This document shows positions 5,192 to 8,775 of a DNA stretch of 8,775 nucleotides, piece by piece. The DNA is taken from assembly GCA_017631215.1 (NCBI GenBank), contig JAGBTR010000089.1, positions 1-8,775 on the forward strand, read 5' to 3'. The stretch comes from Clostridia bacterium (GTDB lineage Bacteria; Bacillota; Clostridia; Oscillospirales; CAG-272). The position numbers and the translations under genes were made by a program. Positions within the stretch are counted from its first letter, which is position 1. Each line of letters opens with the position of its first letter. The notes under the pieces are model-generated. The model was not told the DNA's origin. It worked only from the letters and a program-made list of their open reading frames with translations, and did not search any database.

Positions 5192-7702
5192 TCACCCGAT
5201 TTCCGTGTCACTTGTACCTATCAAGGGCAGATACGCGTTGTCCGATCCTTCCCATATGCGACGTTCGCAAGCGAGTCGGTATTCACCGTTTTGTACGGTG
5301 ACGTGTACCGTATCCCCAAGGCCAAACGTCCCCTTGAGCATCTCGCTGGCCAGCATATTTTCGATCTTTGTGGTGATCTCGCGACGTAACGGTCGTGCTC
5401 CCAGTGATTCGTCAAAGGAATCCTCAACCCGCCGTTCGGCAACGCCGGAGTCGAAGCACAAGCGGATGTGGTGGTCGGCAAGTCGCTCCCGACATTGAGA
5501 AAGCATTCGCTCCGCCACGGTAAGAAGCTGCGTCTTGTCGAGCGGAGAAAAGGTCAAAATTGCGTCCAGACGATTGAGAAATTCGGGGCGAAATGCGGCA
5601 CGTAGCTGTTCCTGCCGACGTTCATCCTGCGCTTTTTTGCGTGAGACGGTGTCGGACATACTCGAAAAGCCGAGCGATGCGACCTTCCCAAAACGCTCCG
5701 AGCCGACGTTGGAGGTCAAAATGAGCACAGTGCTGCGAAAATCCACCTGCCGCCCCTGCGCGTCGGTCAGCACGCCGTCCTCGAGAATCTGTAAAAGCAG
5801 ATGGCACACGTCGGGGTGCGCTTTTTCGATCTCATCAAACAGCACCACAGCATACGGGCGGCGGCGGATTTTTTCGGTCAGCTGACCGCCCTCCTCAAAG
5901 CCGACGTAGCCGGGTGGAGAGCCGATCATACGTGACACACTGTGCTTCTCCATATATTCGGACATATCCAGACGGATCAGTGCGCTTTCGGTGCCAAACA
6001 GCGCCTCGGCAAGCGCACGCGACAGCTCCGTTTTTCCCACGCCGCTCGAGCCGAGAAACAAAAACGAGCCGATGGGGCGCATTGGATCCTTGAGTCCGGT
6101 TCGGCTCCGTCGGATGGCCTCTGCGACCGCGCTGATGGCCTCTTCCTGACCAACCACGCGTGCGGATAGCTCCTTCTCGAGCGAGAGTAGCTTTTGACTC
6201 TCCTCGCTCATCAGCTCGGATACCGGGATACCGGTCCATTGTGTGACAACCTCGGCAATGTGTCCTGCATCCAAGGCGATCTCGGACACCGCCCGCGCGG
6301 ACGCCTGCAAGTGGAGCTGTGCCAGCCGTTCCTCATAATCAAGGCATTCATCGCGGAGCGAGGCCGCTTGCTCGAAATTTTGGTCGAGTATGGCACTTTC
6401 CTTGCTGCGCCGTGCCTCCTTTAGACGTTGTTCAAGCATCGTCTCCTCCTCGGATCTCTCCTCGGAACGGATACGGAGGCGGGAGGCTGCTTCGTCTACA
6501 AGGTCAAGCGCCTTGTCTGGTAAAAATCGGTCGGGAATATACCGAACGGACAGCTCGACCGCTGCGCGGATGGCCTCGTCGCTGATACGAATGCAGTGAT
6601 GCTGCTCGTAGCGCTCGCGAAGCCCCATCAGGATCAAAATGCTTTCCGCTTCTGTGGGTTGTGCGACTGTAACGGGTTGAAACCGTCGCTCCAGTGCCGC
6701 GTCCTTTTCAATATATCGACGGTATTCCGCGATCGTTGTAGCGCCGATGACCTGGAGCTCACCCCGTGCCAACGCAGGCTTCATAATGTTGGCGGCATCG
6801 ATCGCTCCCTCGGCGGCTCCCGCACCGACGATGGTGTGGATCTCGTCGATAAAGAGAATGCAATCGACGTCCTCGCGTAGCTCTGCAATCACGTTTTTGA
6901 ACCGCTCCTCAAATTCGCCGCGATATTTTGCCCCTGCCAGCATTGCCGCGATATCGAGAGAAACAATGCGCTTGCTTCTGAGGTGCGTCGGCACGTGCCC
7001 CGATACGATCATAGTTGCCAGTCCCTCAACAACCGCTGTTTTGCCCACGCCCGGCTCGCCGACCAGACAAGGGTTGTTTTTGGATCGCCGCGAAAGGATC
7101 TGCACCAGTCGCTCGACCTCGCTCTCCCGACCGATCATCGGATCGAGAGCGCCCTTGGCGGCAAGCTCGGTCAGATCCTTGCCGTAGCTCTGTAGCGTCG
7201 GCGCCTTGGCGCTTTTTCCGGAGGACTTGTCTCCTTGAACCGTCAATGCCGCGCTCTGTGCTTTGCCGGTCAGTGAAAGAAAATTCTGTACGTCGGAGCG
7301 CAGATCGGAGGTGGGAACGTGTGATTGCTCGAGCAGATGCACGCCCGCGCACGACCGCTCGCCAAGCAGCGCCAGAAGAAGGTGTTCGCTGCCAATACGG
7401 CTCTGACCTGCCTTCATCGCCTCGACCGCCGCCCCCTCGATGATCTTTCGGACACGCGGTGTCATATCGGCGGGGGACAGTGCCGTTCGATTGCCCGTTC
7501 CTGTGGATGCGACAATACCTTCGCGAAGTGCGTCGGCCTTGACGCCGCGCGCATCAAGAATCTTGGAGGCGATTGCGTCCTCCACACTGCACAGCGCAAG
7601 CAACAGATGCTCCGAGCCGATATAGGTGTGTCCCATCTGCTGTGCACATTCCAACGCGCGGTTGAGTACCGCCTCGGCCTTTGATGTCAGATGATTGATC
7701 AT
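5192..7702 (-). CDS. clpC: ClpC-type AAA+ unfoldase (ATP-binding subunit of a Clp protease)
   Basis: The 836-residue protein has the full ClpC plan. The N-terminal domain has two Clp-N repeats (1-70 and 75-143), each with [13 protein letters not shown]1 has Walker A GEPGVGKT (215-222), Walker B ILFIDE (282-287), pore loop KYRG (259-262) and Arg pair 339-340. A short middle region carries a UVR motif (about 430-460), which separates ClpC from ClpA and from ClpB with its long coiled coil. AAA2 has Walker A GSSGVGKT (551-558), pore loop GYVG (598-601), Walker B VVLFDE (619-624), sensor-1 Asn665 and sensor-2 GARPLRR (768-774). LGF at 677-679 is at the position of the ClpP-docking loop, so it should feed unfolded substrates to ClpP in the cytoplasm. 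Length is near the family's usual 810-850. The ribosome binding site (AGGCGG) is weak. No ctsR, mcsA or mcsB lies beside it. Confidence 0.94.
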   Translation of the reverse strand: MINHLTSKAEAVLNRALECAQQMGHTYIGSEHLLLALCSVEDAIASKILDARGVKADALREGIVASTGTGNRTALSPADMTPRVRKIIEGAAVEAMKAGQSRIGSEHLLLALLGERSCAGVHLLEQSHVPTSDLRSDVQNFLSLTGKAQSAALTVQGDKSSGKSAKAPTLQSYGKDLTELAAKGALDPMIGRESEVERLVQILSRRSKNNPCLVGEPGVGKTAVVEGLATMIVSGHVPTHLRSKRIVSLDIAAMLAGAKYRGEFEERFKNVIAELREDVDCILFIDEIHTIVGAGAAEGAIDAANIMKPALARGELQVIGATTIAEYRRYIEKDAALERRFQPVTVAQPTEAESILILMGLRERYEQHHCIRISDEAIRAAVELSVRYIPDRFLPDKALDLVDEAASRLRIRSEERSEEETMLEQRLKEARRSKESAILDQNFEQAASLRDECLDYEERLAQLHLQASARAVSEIALDAGHIAEVVTQWTGIPVSELMSEESQKLLSLEKELSARVVGQEEAISAVAEAIRRSRTGLKDPMRPIGSFLFLGSSGVGKTELSRALAEALFGTESALIRLDMSEYMEKHSVSRMIGSPPGYVGFEEGGQLTEKIRRRPYAVVLFDEIEKAHPDVCHLLLQILEDGVLTDAQGRQVDFRSTVLILTSNVGSERFGKVASLGFSSMSDTVSRKKAQDERRQEQLRAAFRPEFLNRLDAILTFSPLDKTQLLTVAERMLSQCRERLADHHIRLCFDSGVAERRVEDSFDESLGARPLRREITTKIENMLASEMLKGTFGLGDTVHVTVQNGEYRLACERRIWEGSDNAYLPLIGTSDTEIG

Positions 7703-7774
7703 AGCGTACCGCCTATCGTTTATCCGTTAACCTCTATTTTAGACCAAAGGCCGCTCCATTATGCCATTCTGCCG
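7703..7774 (-). promoter_or_regulatory. Gap before the clpC-like gene: weak ribosome binding site, no clear promoter or terminator
   Basis: AGGCGG (7714-7709, minus) lies 6 bases before the ATG at 7702 and is the only plausible Shine-Dalgarno match. TAAAAT further upstream (about 7742-7737) resembles a -10 box, but there is no good -35 box 17 bases before it. No stable U-tract hairpin follows the peptidoglycan-binding gene, so transcription may read through into the clpC-like gene. Confidence 0.4.
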
Positions 7775-8305
7775 CTATTGCTCGTTCCGACTTCTTAAGC
7801 GGCGATAATCGCGTGCCAGTGCATTCCAGGTGATGCGATCAACAGACGCATTCACCGTCAATCCCTGGCGCTTCTGAAAGGCGATAATACCTTGACGGGT
7901 GGCATCGTCAAAGACACCGCTTTGTCCGTTTGGGGGAATGTCATCATACCAAAGGCGCAGCTCGTTGAGAATGAACTGAATTGCCTCGACCAGAAAGTGC
8001 TCCTCCTCGGGGTAAAGCACGTAATCCTGCGGTGAGGATGGAAAAAGATCCAAGCCCTCGCTCACTTGATTGCGCTCGAGCGATGCTTCATAGTCGGCAA
8101 ACAGCCGCTCCCACGTGATCGCGTCGGCCACGCCGGTGACAGCAAGCCCCGCCAAGACTTGGTATGCGCGCAGTGCTTGCTCGGTGCGGGTGTCAAAGAT
8201 ACCGTCGACGGGAGGTTGCGGTATTGGATGACCGTCGAAGGCGAGCTGACGTAAATAGCGCTGAAGTGCCGCGATTGTCTGGCGTTCGTTTGGTCTTTTC
8301 TGCAT
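7775..8305 (-). CDS. Protein made of two peptidoglycan-binding (PG_binding_1) repeats
   Basis: The 176-residue product consists of two PG_binding_1-like helical repeats. The first (about 8-73) contains VDGIFDTRTEQALRAYQ and LAVTGVADAITWERLF; the second (about 100-168) contains GQSGVFDDATRQGIIAFQ and ITWNALARDY. They match the family pattern DGxFGxxT...A(V/L)xxFQ...GLxxTGxxDxxTW. The second copy is more diverged at its start. There is no catalytic domain, signal peptide or membrane segment, so how it would reach the wall is unclear. The ATG at 8305 is chosen because AAGGAGG (8311-8317) lies 5 bases upstream; the frame extends to 8356, but that part overlaps the preceding gene. It starts 13 bases after that gene's stop, so the two are surely cotranscribed. 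In Clostridia such repeats are common in sporulation or wall-lytic proteins; the role here is inferred. Confidence 0.82.
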   Translation of the reverse strand: MQKRPNERQTIAALQRYLRQLAFDGHPIPQPPVDGIFDTRTEQALRAYQVLAGLAVTGVADAITWERLFADYEASLERNQVSEGLDLFPSSPQDYVLYPEEEHFLVEAIQFILNELRLWYDDIPPNGQSGVFDDATRQGIIAFQKRQGLTVNASVDRITWNALARDYRRLRSRNEQ

Positions 8306-8310
8306 AAGCT

Positions 8311-8317
8311 CCTCCTT
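8311..8317 (-). promoter_or_regulatory. Ribosome binding site that fixes the start of the second peptidoglycan-binding gene
   Basis: AAGGAGG on the minus strand lies 5 bases before the ATG at 8305 and wholly within the 13-base gap after the preceding stop codon. It rules against the upstream in-frame ATG at 8356. Confidence 0.8.
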
Positions 8318-8318
8318 G

Positions 8319-8775
8319 TTAATTCCCGACCGTATATCCGGGATACTGGCCGTCATTCCATCGATTGCCGCTGTAAAGGTCGCTATAGAGGCGTGTGATC
8401 GCTTCCCAGGTCAATGCCCCGACCACGCCGTTGGCGGGCAGACCCTCCAGCCGTTGCAGTGCGATCACCGATTCTTGCGTCTGCGTGCCGAAATAACCCG
8501 TTGGCGTGACCGATGGGATGCTGTCGATGAATTGCGAAATATAGTTGAGATATTCCTGCATCACGCGCACCTCCTCCGATTCCGCACCCTGACGCAACAA
8601 AAAGCCTGGATAGGGCAGCGTGAGCCCTTCGGTGAACTTGGACGGAAGCGTTTGAATGATGCCCCGATAGGCGTTGTAAATGGCGTTCCAGGTCAATTCG
8701 CCCACGACACCGTCGGCGGCAAGACCGAACAGCTCCTGCGCCGCACGCACCGCGCGCTCGGTCCCCTCACCGAAC
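8319..8775 (-). CDS. Peptidoglycan-binding-repeat protein (partial, 5' end off the right edge)
   Basis: The visible C-terminal 151 residues are open to the right edge. They begin inside one PG_binding_1 repeat (FGEGTERAVRAAQELFGL, then GVVGELTWNAIYNAYRG) and contain a second complete repeat, from about LPYPGFLLRQGAESEEVRVM through TGYFGTQTQESVIALQ to GVVGALTWEAITRLYSDLY. The protein ends with a short tail rich in Gly, Asn and Tyr. The YPG...LRxG...VxxMQxYLN pattern at the start of each repeat is one I associate with clostridial multi-repeat wall-binding proteins. A GTG at 8750-8748 is an internal valine, not the start, because the repeat is already under way upstream. Any catalytic domain or signal peptide would lie outside the window. 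It is the upstream partner of the next peptidoglycan-binding gene. Confidence 0.85.
   Translation of the reverse strand, partial: FGEGTERAVRAAQELFGLAADGVVGELTWNAIYNAYRGIIQTLPSKFTEGLTLPYPGFLLRQGAESEEVRVMQEYLNYISQFIDSIPSVTPTGYFGTQTQESVIALQRLEGLPANGVVGALTWEAITRLYSDLYSGNRWNDGQYPGYTVGN

Noticed and set aside
7723..7745. Possible CtsR box upstream of the clpC-like gene (GGTC and GGTT half-sites near TAAAAT)
   Set aside because: The two half-sites are degenerate and 6 bases apart, whereas the CtsR heptads are separated by 3 bases. The second heptad does not match at the correct spacing.

Overview
The window looks like chromosomal DNA from a low-GC-lineage Gram-positive bacterium (class Clostridia; order Oscillospirales is a guess) whose own GC content is fairly high. 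The grounds are strong AGGAGG-type ribosome binding sites, near-consensus sigma-A promoters with 17-base spacers, U-tract hairpin terminators, an encoded CCA on tRNA-Tyr, a ClpC-type (UVR-motif) unfoldase, and proteins made only of peptidoglycan-binding repeats. No phage, transposon, CRISPR or plasmid genes were seen.

Layout, left to right. Bases 1-1191 (minus) hold the first 397 codons of a two-part glycerophosphodiester phosphodiesterase-like protein that runs off the left edge. Bases 1192-1854 carry no protein gene but are dense in signals: the promoter and ribosome binding site of the phosphodiesterase gene, a terminator whose hairpin overlaps that promoter, about 250 bases of hairpin-rich repeated sequence, a long-stem terminator, tRNA-Tyr(GTA) on the minus strand with a consensus promoter, and a plus-strand promoter for the next operon. 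Bases 1855-3959 (plus) are a tight three-gene unit: a calcineurin-like metallophosphoesterase, a MnaT/PAT-like GNAT acetyltransferase, and an SGNH esterase resembling acetylxylan esterase Axe2. A symmetric hairpin at 3965-4000 separates this unit from a convergent minus-strand cluster.

The minus-strand cluster, in transcription order, is a partial peptidoglycan-binding-repeat protein (8319 to the right edge), a second such protein (7775-8305), a ClpC-like ATPase (5192-7702) and an XRE-family regulator with a large C-terminal helical region (4007-5086). No convincing terminator lies between these genes, so read-through is possible. The regulator also has its own promoter, with a palindrome in its spacer that suggests autoregulation.

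No clear new defence or mobile system is visible. The points most worth a second look are the ClpC gene sitting apart from ctsR/mcsA/mcsB and beside cell-wall-binding proteins, the apparent degenerate barrel fused in front of the phosphodiesterase domain, and the structured repeat region next to tRNA-Tyr, whose terminator stem includes the tRNA 3' end.
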